In this document: positions 1 to 7,662 of the stretch, in pieces | Layout: each line of letters opens with the position of its first letter | Numbering within the stretch: position 1 is the stretch's first letter | Assembly (NCBI GenBank): GCA_002507205.1 | Contig: DAZF01000077.1 | Coordinates: 48,388-56,049, forward strand | Length of the DNA stretch: 7,662 nt | DNA from: Methanolobus sp. UBA32 | Lineage (GTDB): Archaea; Halobacteriota; Methanosarcinia; Methanosarcinales; Methanosarcinaceae | Direction of reading: 5' to 3' | Notes under the pieces: model-generated | Databases searched by the model: none | Seen by the model: only the letters and a program-made list of their open reading frames with translations | Told to the model about the DNA's origin: nothing | Program-made: the position numbers and the translations under genes

Positions 1-95
1 CGGTCTACAAGCACAACATTCATGCCGGCCTTATGTGCCAGGTAGGTGACCTCAAAGCCCTGTAATTTGCCACCGATGATGCAGATGGTCTTCAT
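1..95 (-). CDS. pylC: PylC, 3-methylornithine-L-lysine ligase (N-terminal fragment; gene runs off the window)
   Basis: Only the first 31 codons lie in the window. They begin MKTICIIGGKLQGFEVTYLA, which closely matches the N-terminus I remember for Methanosarcina PylC, including the GGKLQGFE nucleotide-binding turn of the first Rossmann-like lobe. PylC is a cytoplasmic ATP-grasp enzyme that joins (3R)-3-methyl-D-ornithine to the epsilon-amino group of L-lysine, the second step of pyrrolysine biosynthesis. The ATG overlaps the pylB stop as ATGA, so translation is probably coupled to pylB. No terminator or promoter separates them. The catalytic ATP-grasp part is outside the window, so the call rests on the N-terminal match plus its place after pylS and pylB. 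Confidence 0.93.
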   Translation of the reverse strand, partial: MKTICIIGGKLQGFEVTYLAHKAGMNVVLVD

Positions 96-1183
96 ATTGC
101 CACCAACGGTACTTGAGCTGACTTTCCGGTGGACTTTTCTATTATCCTGTTGAAATCAGCCTGGCTTGCAGGCTCCATACCCATGGTCCTGAGCCTCTTA
201 ACAACACTTTTCGGATCCCTGTCCCTTTCTTCCAGTTCCCTGTCATAATTCACAACGCCTTCAAGTGAGGAATCGGATGGTATTATCGATGTGACAACGT
301 TTGCACCTGCATTAAGGCGGTGGACCATGCCATCAATTCCTTCCAGGTCAAGGGATGCCGGTATGAGCCTGTCCGGGAACATCAGCCTTAGTATTGATAT
401 TATCTTCAGTTCTGAGAAACTGGATTCCTGGTTTACTTCCTCAAGAGGGGTTCCTTCCTGTGGAACAAAAGTCATAACACGCACCATGTCCGGCTTGTTC
501 TTCTCCATACCTCTCAGGGACTTTATGGTGGAATCGATATCATTTCCCACACCTGTGAGTATTCCGTCTTCCACACAGTATCCGATATTCTTGGCGAACT
601 GTCTTGCATGCATCCTTTCTTCAAATGACTGTCCTACCCTCAGTTTCTGGTAGAGCTCACGGTCATGGGTTTCCTGGTACAGAGCAAGGAAGTCAGCCCC
701 GTTTTCACGGAGTTTGCTTAGAGTTCTGTCATCCATGACACCGGGAGAGATCATAATGGGTAATCCCATTTCGTCTTTCACTGTTCTCACAATATCAACG
801 AACTTATCCGGGTCATTGTGGAAATAGGGGTCTTCTCCCATGGTCAGGTCAACCATGTGAATACTCTCATTCTTCAGTGCCCTGCAGATATTACGTATCT
901 CCTCCATATCAAGGCGGTATCGCTGTATATCATTGCATTTGTTGTAGTAGCAGAAAGCACAGTTGTTCTTGCAGTAGGTTGAAAAGTAAACGAAACTGTA
1001 GAGAAATACCTTGTTTCCAAAGAAATGGTCTCTCACTTTTCTTGCCACATAGTGCAATTTCTGGATATCTTCTTCTTCCGTCAGGGACAGCAGTTCCCTG
1101 ATATTTCCATCTGTGAGCTGCTTTCCATTTACTATGTCCTGTGCAAACCTATCAAGGTCCCAGTAATCGATATTCTTTATCAT
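92..1183 (-). CDS. pylB: PylB, methylornithine synthase (radical SAM)
   Basis: This 363-residue protein is the radical-SAM mutase that rearranges L-lysine to (3R)-3-methyl-D-ornithine, the first step of pyrrolysine biosynthesis. The CX3CX2C cluster motif is visible as YCKNNCAFCYYN, with Cys71, Cys75 and Cys78 expected to bind the 4Fe-4S cluster that cleaves S-adenosylmethionine. A glycine-containing LTMGEDPYF segment near residue 115 and the conserved LNAGANVVTSIIPS stretch near the C-terminus fit the BioB-like TIM barrel of the family. Length agrees with archaeal PylB (about 350). The start is ATG at 1183. Its GGGAG ribosome binding site adjoins the pylS stop, leaving only 9 nt between the genes. 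The stop TGA overlaps the pylC ATG. A cytoplasmic, oxygen-sensitive enzyme is expected. The gene looks intact, without in-frame UAG, and is somewhat richer in GC than the regulatory genes to the right. Confidence 0.96.
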   Translation of the reverse strand: MIKNIDYWDLDRFAQDIVNGKQLTDGNIRELLSLTEEEDIQKLHYVARKVRDHFFGNKVFLYSFVYFSTYCKNNCAFCYYNKCNDIQRYRLDMEEIRNICRALKNESIHMVDLTMGEDPYFHNDPDKFVDIVRTVKDEMGLPIMISPGVMDDRTLSKLRENGADFLALYQETHDRELYQKLRVGQSFEERMHARQFAKNIGYCVEDGILTGVGNDIDSTIKSLRGMEKNKPDMVRVMTFVPQEGTPLEEVNQESSFSELKIISILRLMFPDRLIPASLDLEGIDGMVHRLNAGANVVTSIIPSDSSLEGVVNYDRELEERDRDPKSVVKRLRTMGMEPASQADFNRIIEKSTGKSAQVPLVAI

Positions 1184-1192
1184 GTTACTCCC

Positions 1193-2653
<1,461 letters not shown>

Positions 2654-2704
2654 TCAATTGGTACTCCGTATCAACGAAAGACACATTCTATGTTGGTAAT
2701 CGAC

Positions 2705-2717
2705 ATATATATATATT
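2705..2717 (-). promoter_or_regulatory. TATA-box candidate for the pyl operon (proximal)
   Basis: An uninterrupted alternating AT run (ATATATATATATT on the plus strand) could bind TBP in either orientation. With archaeal spacing of about 25 nt, transcription would begin near 2685 and leave a pylS leader of roughly 165 nt that contains the whole UAG-ending uORF. Upstream BRE quality on the minus strand is poor, so the neighbouring box at 2733-2740 is an equal or better candidate. Confidence 0.4.
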
Positions 2718-2732
2718 GTCCATAAACTGCAG

Positions 2733-2746
2733 TATTTATAGTTTGT
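2733..2746 (-). promoter_or_regulatory. BRE/TATA candidate for the pyl operon (distal)
   Basis: Minus-strand ACAAAC followed by TATAAATA looks like a BRE plus TATA box. Transcription from it would start near 2710, giving a leader of about 190 nt. The segment is part of a 10-bp direct repeat (TTTATAGTTT at 2735 and TTTATAGGTT at 2748, plus strand, 13-bp period), which could also be a paired regulator site on one helix face. Confidence 0.45.
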
Positions 2747-2759
2747 GTTTATAGGTTAC

Positions 2760-2777
2760 AGTATACACGTATATACT
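2760..2777. promoter_or_regulatory. 18-bp near-perfect dyad upstream of the pyl promoter candidates
   Basis: AGTATACACGTATATACT is a palindrome at 16 of 18 positions, with perfect outer 6-bp arms AGTATA/TATACT around a central ACGT. It lies about 20-45 bp upstream of the two TATA-box candidates for pylS, the usual place for an archaeal activator site. No known regulator can be assigned from the sequence, and AT-rich DNA yields such dyads by chance fairly often. Confidence 0.35.
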
Positions 2778-2821
2778 TTTCCAAACAGCAGCTATATTTT
2801 TAATAAGTACACACCACTTGC

Positions 2822-2945
2822 TCCCTATCTCTACTAAAGGATATAGATCCATTATTAAAGAGATACCTTTCAGTAAAACAGAATAATATATAGCATAATT
2901 TGATGATATTATTTACAGGACATGTGAATTGTCATGAGATATGAT
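2822..2945 (-). repeat. Intergenic direct repeat, copy A (promoter-like unit)
   Basis: This segment matches copy B at 3057-3174. The core 2872-2945 is identical at 63 of 74 positions without gaps; the part from 2822 to 2871 matches less well and needs short gaps. The unit holds a TATA-like AATAATATATAGC (about 2882-2894) and the 15-mer ATGTGAATTGTCATG (2922-2936), perfectly kept between copies, an imperfect dyad of the form ATG-nn-AATT-nn-CAT. Read on the minus strand, the dyad lies about 30 bp upstream of the TATA-like box, as an activator site would, and transcription would start near 2860 and run toward pylS. Transcription in the other direction cannot be excluded. No ORF of note is inside. 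Confidence 0.7.
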
Positions 2946-3037
2946 AATTTTGTAATACCCAACACATCCGTAAAAATTACTTGTTTTAAGCAAATAACTA
3001 TCTATATTTCAGCAAACTGACTGATTTTTGGGGAAGT

Positions 3038-3063
3038 GCAGGAATACCGCCCCGTATCCCTGC
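3038..3063 (-). other. GC-rich hairpin in the intergenic region (possible structured RNA)
   Basis: On the minus strand GCAGGGATAC and GTATTCCTGC flank a 6-nt loop (GGGGCG), giving ten consecutive pairs including one G-U. On the plus strand the same position is an A-C mismatch, so the fold is better in minus-strand RNA, which fits the promoter-like repeat B lying just upstream on that strand. The GC content stands out from the AT-rich surroundings, often a sign of a structured RNA in low-GC archaea. A second small hairpin, CCCTT-aataa-AAGGG at about 3078-3092, lies just before it. There is no T-run after the stem on the minus strand, so it is not a standard terminator. Confidence 0.4.
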
Positions 3064-3174
3064 CTATGGATATAGACCCTTTTATTAAGGGACATTTTCC
3101 AGTAGAACAGAATAATATATAGCATGATTTGCTGTTATTATCTGTATGATATGTGAATTGTCATGGGGTATGAT
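3057..3174 (-). repeat. Intergenic direct repeat, copy B (promoter-like unit)
   Basis: Second copy of the repeat described for 2822-2945, offset by about 235 bp. Core 3101-3174 carries the same TATA-like AATAATATATAGC (about 3111-3123) and the same invariant 15-mer ATGTGAATTGTCATG (about 3151-3165). The bases between the TATA-like box and the 15-mer are the most diverged part, so the two blocks look selected. Minus-strand transcription would start near 3090 and run through the GC-rich hairpin at 3038-3063, which copy A lacks. Confidence 0.7.
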
Positions 3175-3236
3175 ACTTAGTTATCTCTGAATGAACATGA
3201 AGATAAATTACTTCAAAGAAAACTTACCGTATTCTC

Positions 3237-3245
3237 AAATAAAAA
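3237..3245 (-). terminator. Oligo-T tract after the receiver gene (possible terminator)
   Basis: The minus strand reads TTTTTATTT about 30 nt after the receiver gene's stop codon. A second T-rich stretch (AGTTTTCTTTG) follows near 3214-3224. Archaeal termination often needs only such oligo-T tracts without a hairpin. This is the most likely 3' end of the regulator-kinase-receiver operon, and the pyl operon would then be a separate transcription unit. Confidence 0.4.
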
Positions 3246-3276
3246 GTCAAAATATTCCTTTTTACTCCAGCATTTT

Positions 3277-3687
3277 CTATTTGTCAGGGCGATTTTCCAT
3301 CTGATACTTATATAGTGCTATTTCAATTGCTGTTCGCAGATCGTCTTCTTCAAAGGGCTTTAAAATATATCCATAAGGTTCTGTCTGTTTAGCTCTTTTA
3401 AGTGTTTCATCGTCCGAATGAGCAGTAAGATATATTATTGGTATATTGAACCTTTCCCGAATCGTCTGAGCTGCTTGAGTTCCATCCATATCTCCTTTTA
3501 GTCTGATATCCATGATCACAAGATCCGGAAGGAACCCCTCAGCTTTGTTAATTGCTTCTATCCCGGATGATGCAACACTGGGAATCTTATATCCGAGCTT
3601 TTTCAGTCTTTTCTTAAGCTCCAGGGCAACAATATTTTCATCCTCAACAACTAATATCTTTGCATTATTAATCTCTATTTCTTCCAT
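3277..3687 (-). CDS. Stand-alone receiver-domain response regulator (stop codon is UAG)
   Basis: This 136-residue cytoplasmic protein is a single CheY-like receiver. It has the acidic pair Glu15/Asp16, phospho-acceptor Asp60 in LVIMDIRLKGDMDG, Thr88 in YLTAH, and Lys110 in ILKPF. No output domain follows, so it should act by protein contact or as a phosphate relay for the kinase encoded directly upstream. The ATG at 3687 was chosen because GAGG lies 7 nt before it and the receiver fold starts just after. An in-frame TTG at 3705 would overlap the kinase gene and lacks a ribosome binding site. Only 1 nt separates it from the kinase stop, so the two are surely co-translated. The stop is TAG; four sense codons later comes TAA. 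Since the cell decodes UAG as pyrrolysine, some product may carry pyrrolysine plus KMLE at the C-terminus. Confidence 0.93.
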   Translation of the reverse strand: MEEIEINNAKILVVEDENIVALELKKRLKKLGYKIPSVASSGIEAINKAEGFLPDLVIMDIRLKGDMDGTQAAQTIRERFNIPIIYLTAHSDDETLKRAKQTEPYGYILKPFEEDDLRTAIEIALYKYQMENRPDK

Positions 3688-3688
3688 C

Positions 3689-6547
3689 TTATTTCCTCTC
3701 TGCAAAATTTATGATAAATTCTGTTCCATGAATTGAGTTCAGTTCAATTGTGCCATCGATCTGGTCAACCAGCGTGGTCACAAGCTGTAAACCTAGAGAT
3801 TCTGTATTTCTGTAATCTATATCCGGGGAGATACCAATTCCATTATCTTTTATTTTCAATAAAAAATCATTTTTCATAACTTTGAGTTCCACACTTATTT
3901 CCCCTTCTTTCATTTCAGGGAAAGCATGTTTTAGTGAATTTGAAACAAGTTCATTGATTATCATACCAAGTGGAACAGCTGTATCAACATTCAGATAAAC
4001 ATCCTCTACTTTTGAAATAAGCTTAATATCCTTATTTTCAGTTCCGCATGATCTGGATAGATAATTAATCAATTTCTCCGTGTAATCAGAAAAGTCAATA
4101 CTTGTCATATCCTTGGATTGGTACAATTCTTCATGTATCAGAGCCATTGAACGTACACGGTTGCGACTATCCATAAAGGCCTCTATTACGTCCTGGTCCT
4201 CGAAATTATCAGATGCAAGATAGAGTAAACTTGAGATTACCTGTAAATTGTTCTTAACACGGTGATGTATTTCTTTCTTGCGTATGTTCTCTGCCTGAAA
4301 AAGTGCTTCTTCTACCTTTTTACGTTCAGTTATATCCATAATGATTCCCTGCAATGTGATCCTGCCGTAATTATCGCGTCTTGTAAACGTCCTTTCATCT
4401 ACCCATCTCACATCGCCTGATTTGGTGTATATTCTATATTCGTAGTTCAGTTGAGCATCCTTTTTCATATAATAATTGGAGATATGCAAATGTGTTCTTT
4501 CACTATCATCCGGGTGTATGATGTCAGCATACTTGATAGTGTTCGATGTGAAATCTTCTACAGTATAGCCAAGTTTTGTGATATTGTCTGAAACGAATTC
4601 CACTGGCCAGTCAGTTTCTGTCTTCCATTTAAAAACTATAACGGGACTGTTATTGATTATGCTCTCCATTTCTTCTTTTAGCTCATTGGAATGTTTAAGT
4701 TCGTCAGCATATTTTTTGAGTTCTTTTTCCGTCTGTTTTCTTTTACTGATATCTCTTGCAATGGTGATAACTGCTTTATACCCATCAAACTTTATCATCC
4801 GGCTACTCAATTCTACTGGAAAGATAGTACCATCTTTTCTCATGTGGATTGTTTCCAATAGGTTGCTTTTGATTTTGCATAGTTCTTTTATAACTCTAAG
4901 AAAATCCTTTCCGCGGTTGGAAGCATCAATATCCATATGTGTCAGAGAAAGGAATTCATCGTGGGAATATCCCATTCTTGAACATGCCACCTCATTTACT
5001 TCCAGGATATTTCCTTGCATATCAGTAAGATATATTGCATCATTTGGACTTTCAAACAAAGTCCTGAATTTTCTTTCAGAATCCCTTAGAGCCTTCTCAG
5101 CTTTTTTTTGCTCTTGAATAGCCAGATCTAAAGAGTTTCTTGTTTTTTCAATTCCATCAGTGAGGATTTTGAAATCACCTTCACCCTGAATCTGAACATT
5201 GCGGGAAAAATCATTGTTTTGTATAGCAGTAAGTACATTGTTGGAATCTGCAATAATATTGTTCAGTGAATCTGCAAAATTATCCAATGTATCTCCCAGA
5301 TGCTTGAATTCCCCTTTTATTTCCAGTTCGGTACGTGCTCCAAGTTTTCCTTTTGCAAGGGCATTTGTAACTCTGATAGATTCCCGTATCGGTGCTATCA
5401 CAGCATCCAGGATCATATTAAGCCCGATTGGAATTTCTCTGAAGTCTTTTTCTACATTTGTTTTTGCTCTTGTATCCAATTTACCGTCAACGGCATCCTG
5501 AGCAATATTTCTAAAGTTCTTAACTATTTCATCTATAGGAGAAGTTATCGATGTTGCTATCAAATAAGAGACCAGGCCCATAAAACATATTGAAATAGTA
5601 GATATAATGACCAGACTGTTTCTGAGCTTGCTGACCCCGGCAAACATCTCTTCTTTTGGGACCACAAGCACAAAAGAGTAGTTACCTGTCCTTACAGGTT
5701 CGTAGAACATTATTACTTCTTCGCCTGTCACAGGATCGATAGTTTCAACACTTCCTCCCTTTCCCTTTTTGATATCATCTGCAGCAGATGATATTTCAGG
5801 AATGTCAAAATCGTAGAGAGTATGAGTGCCTATTCCCTTTTTGTATTCAGGATGAGATACCAGAATACCGGTATTTCCTGTAACAAATGCATAGCCTGTT
5901 TCAAAGGCTTTTATCTCACTTACCACATCATCGATATAATCAAGAGATACATCAACGCCTGCAACACCTATGAATTCATCATCTTTAAGGATAGGTACAT
6001 CGTAGCTTACCATGAAGATACCCTGATAAAAATAAGGTTCTGTAACAATATCTTCGTGTGTTATTTTCGGAAGCTGATAGTAATCCTGGGTGTCATAGTT
6101 TACCAGGGGTTCAATTCCTATTTTTCCCTGAATAGTATTCCAGTAAGGTACGAACCTCCCGGTGGAATCATGGTATGGAGCATTGATATATTCATTGTCC
6201 TTTCCATCGAAGGCATTTGGTTCGTATCCTACATAAACTCCTGTAAGAGAAGGATATGTTTCAAGAACATTTTTGAGAATATTATTTACTTCTTCCCTGT
6301 CAGCAGCCGTATACATTTCCATTGTTTTGGCAATGGTCTGAGCAATGGCCATATTTGCCTTCATATCTCCGTCGAACTGATTCGCATAGTCCCTTGCCAT
6401 TTCAACGGATTGAAGGTATGCCAGTTCTTTTTGTTGTGCTGTCACGGTTGTGATACTGACGGCAGTTGAAACAATAAGTACCAAAAAAACGCTAACGACT
6501 ATGTATATGATCAACTTGGCTTTTATTGACATTTCATTCTGTTTCAT
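3689..6547 (-). CDS. Membrane sensor histidine kinase (dCache, HAMP, PAS-PAS, HisKA_2, HATPase)
   Basis: The 952-residue protein begins with a transmembrane helix (about 11-35). An extracellular double-Cache sensor (36-308) with the typical GVAGVDVSLDYI segment follows, then a second transmembrane helix (311-333). The cytoplasmic part has a HAMP domain (334-386) and two further HAMP-like segments (about 387-475). PAS 1 (490-605) and PAS 2 (630-745) come next, each ending in a DI(S/T) plus coiled-coil joint. The HisKA_2 dimerisation domain has H-box EIHHRVKNNLQV, with phospho-histidine expected at His762 (or His761). The ATPase has N-box NELVSNSLKHAF (865-876), DNGIGI (901-906) and a SLGL lid (917-920). 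It should sense a small external ligand and phosphorylate the receiver encoded next. The layout recalls methanogen FilI-like kinases. ATG at 6547 has AAGGTG 7 nt upstream. The ligand is unknown; stop is TAA. Cache domains often bind amino acids, organic acids or amines. Confidence 0.94.
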   Translation of the reverse strand: MKQNEMSIKAKLIIYIVVSVFLVLIVSTAVSITTVTAQQKELAYLQSVEMARDYANQFDGDMKANMAIAQTIAKTMEMYTAADREEVNNILKNVLETYPSLTGVYVGYEPNAFDGKDNEYINAPYHDSTGRFVPYWNTIQGKIGIEPLVNYDTQDYYQLPKITHEDIVTEPYFYQGIFMVSYDVPILKDDEFIGVAGVDVSLDYIDDVVSEIKAFETGYAFVTGNTGILVSHPEYKKGIGTHTLYDFDIPEISSAADDIKKGKGGSVETIDPVTGEEVIMFYEPVRTGNYSFVLVVPKEEMFAGVSKLRNSLVIISTISICFMGLVSYLIATSITSPIDEIVKNFRNIAQDAVDGKLDTRAKTNVEKDFREIPIGLNMILDAVIAPIRESIRVTNALAKGKLGARTELEIKGEFKHLGDTLDNFADSLNNIIADSNNVLTAIQNNDFSRNVQIQGEGDFKILTDGIEKTRNSLDLAIQEQKKAEKALRDSERKFRTLFESPNDAIYLTDMQGNILEVNEVACSRMGYSHDEFLSLTHMDIDASNRGKDFLRVIKELCKIKSNLLETIHMRKDGTIFPVELSSRMIKFDGYKAVITIARDISKRKQTEKELKKYADELKHSNELKEEMESIINNSPVIVFKWKTETDWPVEFVSDNITKLGYTVEDFTSNTIKYADIIHPDDSERTHLHISNYYMKKDAQLNYEYRIYTKSGDVRWVDERTFTRRDNYGRITLQGIIMDITERKKVEEALFQAENIRKKEIHHRVKNNLQVISSLLYLASDNFEDQDVIEAFMDSRNRVRSMALIHEELYQSKDMTSIDFSDYTEKLINYLSRSCGTENKDIKLISKVEDVYLNVDTAVPLGMIINELVSNSLKHAFPEMKEGEISVELKVMKNDFLLKIKDNGIGISPDIDYRNTESLGLQLVTTLVDQIDGTIELNSIHGTEFIINFAERK

Positions 6548-6595
6548 TCACACACCTTCTCATACGTATTCATTAATATGTGTCGCAGAATTATA

Positions 6596-7387
6596 TCAGC
6601 CTTCAAATGTTGAGATTTCATTTGCCATTTTTTGATAATATCCGAACAGTTCTTCTCCCCAGTTTAGGGAACTCCGGGAAAAACTCATTATATCCCGGTG
6701 GTCGTATCTTCCATGACTACTGAAAAAACTGCCAGAGAACAAGTTATCCGTAACTATGATCGATGGAGGAAGTACTTCTTTTTTGTAAAGGAATAGTTTA
6801 ATATCTGGAGACTGTTGTAGATTTTCCAGCTCTTCCTGTCTGTCTTCTTTCATTCTTTCAAATACAGACTCAGTGAGAATAATTGATATTTCAGTTCCGT
6901 TTTCTGCAAGTCCAGTGTAAAGTGGGGGATAAAATGGATGATAGATCGAAAAAACAGAATGTACATGTTTTGATTTCATAAGGGAGGTCGTAAATTCTGG
7001 CGAAGGTTCAAACATGTCGTTTAATCCTGGTTCCGCAATTATACAATTCTCTATTTCCCCCATTCTATCCAGCAGATATTGTGGTATTGCATTCAAGTCC
7101 CGTTTAACCCAATAATCCGTATCCTGAGTAAAGAGGTTTAAAATGCCATCTAATGGTTTTACGCTCTCTGCTATGAGTTTTCCAATATCTGACAGCTCAT
7201 ATATTCCTTCAGAGTTGCAAACCAGTTGCTCTTCCTTGAGTTCCTTTAGAGGGAGTATCAATGAACGCCAGGCAACACCAAAAGCCTCCTTTAATTCCTC
7301 AGGGTTCTTCGGACCATCCAACAATAGCAATAGTATTTTTCTTCTTTTTTCAGAGAACCAGATTGTTTCAGTTAGCGATGATTCCAT
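6596..7387 (-). CDS. FilR1/Msr-type winged-helix transcriptional regulator
   Basis: This 263-residue protein belongs to the methanogen-specific regulator family with an ArsR-like winged helix-turn-helix (about residues 12-78, helices around PEELKEAFGV and WRSLILPLKEL) followed by a FilR1 middle domain (formerly DUF1724). Family marks include YWVKRDLNAIPQYLLDRMGEI (92-112) and the C-terminal RYDHRDIMSF block (227-236). Related Methanosarcina Msr proteins control methyltransferase genes for methanol and methyl sulfide use, and FilR1 works with the kinase FilI. It has no receiver domain. Start: ATG at 7387 with AGGTG about 7 nt upstream; an in-frame GTG at 7396 overlaps that ribosome binding site. 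It follows a paralogous gene after 23 nt and precedes the kinase by 48 nt, so it is probably the output factor of this signalling operon. Its target genes cannot be read from the window. Confidence 0.9.
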   Translation of the reverse strand: MESSLTETIWFSEKRRKILLLLLDGPKNPEELKEAFGVAWRSLILPLKELKEEQLVCNSEGIYELSDIGKLIAESVKPLDGILNLFTQDTDYWVKRDLNAIPQYLLDRMGEIENCIIAEPGLNDMFEPSPEFTTSLMKSKHVHSVFSIYHPFYPPLYTGLAENGTEISIILTESVFERMKEDRQEELENLQQSPDIKLFLYKKEVLPPSIIVTDNLFSGSFFSSHGRYDHRDIMSFSRSSLNWGEELFGYYQKMANEISTFEG

Positions 7388-7410
7388 TATATACACCTGA
7401 AAATCTACCC

Positions 7411-7662
7411 TTATTCAAGCTCTTTTATTTGATAGAGCTTTTTTGAATTATTTCTGTAATAGTCAAACAAATCATGACACCACTTTAAAGAACTGTCATC
7501 AAAACTGATTATATCCCTGTGATCATACCTTTCCTCCCCATTGAAAAGGCAAATATAACAAAACCAATCGGTCACAGTTATCATTGGTATTTTAGGGTTC
7601 TCTTTGCAAAGGAAAATGGTTGTGTTTTCCATTTCAATTAGTTCGGTGAATTGCTCAAGGTC
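7411..7662 (-). CDS. FilR1/Msr-type regulator, C-terminal fragment (5' end outside the window)
   Basis: The reading frame is open to the window edge and ends at TAA (7413-7411); 83 codons are visible. It is a paralogue of the next gene downstream. Both carry RYDHRDI(I/M)SF, then SSL-x-W and LF-x-YY at matching distances from the stop, as well as an FL(C/Y)K strand and a VTD strand. It is therefore the end of another FilR1-middle-domain regulator rather than a small gene; an internal ATG at 7632 has no role of its own that I can see. The missing part should hold the N-terminal winged helix. The 23-nt gap to the next gene, with no terminator, puts both regulators in one transcript. The two C-termini have diverged at many positions, so the duplication is not recent. 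Confidence 0.85.
   Translation of the reverse strand, partial: DLEQFTELIEMENTTIFLCKENPKIPMITVTDWFCYICLFNGEERYDHRDIISFDDSSLKWCHDLFDYYRNNSKKLYQIKELE

Noticed and set aside
2911..2936. Eight-codon minus-strand ORFs (MTIHMSCK in copy A, MTIHISYR in copy B) that could be leader peptides.
   Set aside because: There is no ribosome binding site, and in each copy the ORF lies upstream of the minus-strand TATA-like box, so it would not be on the transcript. The shared bases are better explained as a DNA site.
2934..3020. Small plus-strand ORF MRYDNFVIPN... in repeat A, with a related start (MGYDT then UAG) in repeat B.
   Set aside because: There is no ribosome binding site, similarity ends with the repeat, and the copy B frame runs antisense into the receiver gene.
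2822..3174. CRISPR array or insertion-sequence ends as an explanation for the intergenic repeats.
   Set aside because: There are only two long, imperfect copies in direct orientation, with no regular short spacers, terminal inverted repeats or transposase.
3688..3705. Receiver protein start at 3705.
   Set aside because: That start is TTG overlapping the end of the kinase gene without a ribosome binding site; ATG at 3687 has GAGG 7 nt upstream.
5822..6469. Long plus-strand ORF (215 codons) opposite the kinase gene.
   Set aside because: It is antisense to the dCache-coding region, has no family features and no promoter, and is a shadow of the kinase frame.

Overview
This window comes from a methylotrophic methanogen of the Methanosarcinaceae. 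The reasons are a pyrrolysine operon whose PylS has the N-terminal tRNA-binding domain fused to the catalytic domain (bacteria split it, Methanomassiliicoccales lack it), FilR1/Msr-type methanogen regulators, GGTG/GGAG archaeal ribosome binding sites, AT-rich TATA-box intergenic DNA and moderate GC. The sequence departs enough from remembered Methanosarcina mazei proteins to suggest a sister genus (Methanolobus, Methanococcoides or Methanohalophilus type), but the genus cannot be fixed by eye. All supported genes lie on the minus strand.

Right part (7662 to 3277), read in the direction of transcription: the C-terminal end of one FilR1/Msr-type regulator, a complete second regulator of the same family, a 952-residue membrane sensor histidine kinase (extracellular double Cache, HAMP segments, two PAS, HisKA_2/HATPase) and a stand-alone receiver protein. 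The gaps are 23, 48 and 1 nt, so this looks like one operon with both signalling and output parts. The receiver gene ends in UAG, which is ambiguous in a pyrrolysine-using cell.

Middle part (3276 to 2519): about 760 bp with no conventional gene. It holds an imperfect direct repeat (copies about 235 bp apart, 63/74 identical in the core), each copy with a TATA-like box and a conserved near-palindrome; a GC-rich hairpin; an 18-bp dyad; and two TATA-box candidates before pylS. No pylT (tRNA-Pyl) is present, although it usually sits just upstream of pylS.

Left part (2518 to 1): pylS, pylB and the first 31 codons of pylC, tightly packed (9-nt gap, then an ATGA overlap). PylB converts lysine to 3-methylornithine, PylC ligates it to a second lysine, PylD (expected beyond the window) completes pyrrolysine, and PylS charges it onto tRNA-Pyl for UAG decoding, mainly in methylamine methyltransferases.

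The most interesting point is in the pylS leader. A 17-codon upstream ORF with a plausible ribosome binding site ends in UAG. The bases just before this UAG can pair with the pylS Shine-Dalgarno sequence, and reading UAG as pyrrolysine would carry ribosomes across the pylS start in another frame to a UAA. This has the parts of a UAG-decoding-dependent translational switch on pylS. It is an inference from sequence and is untested.
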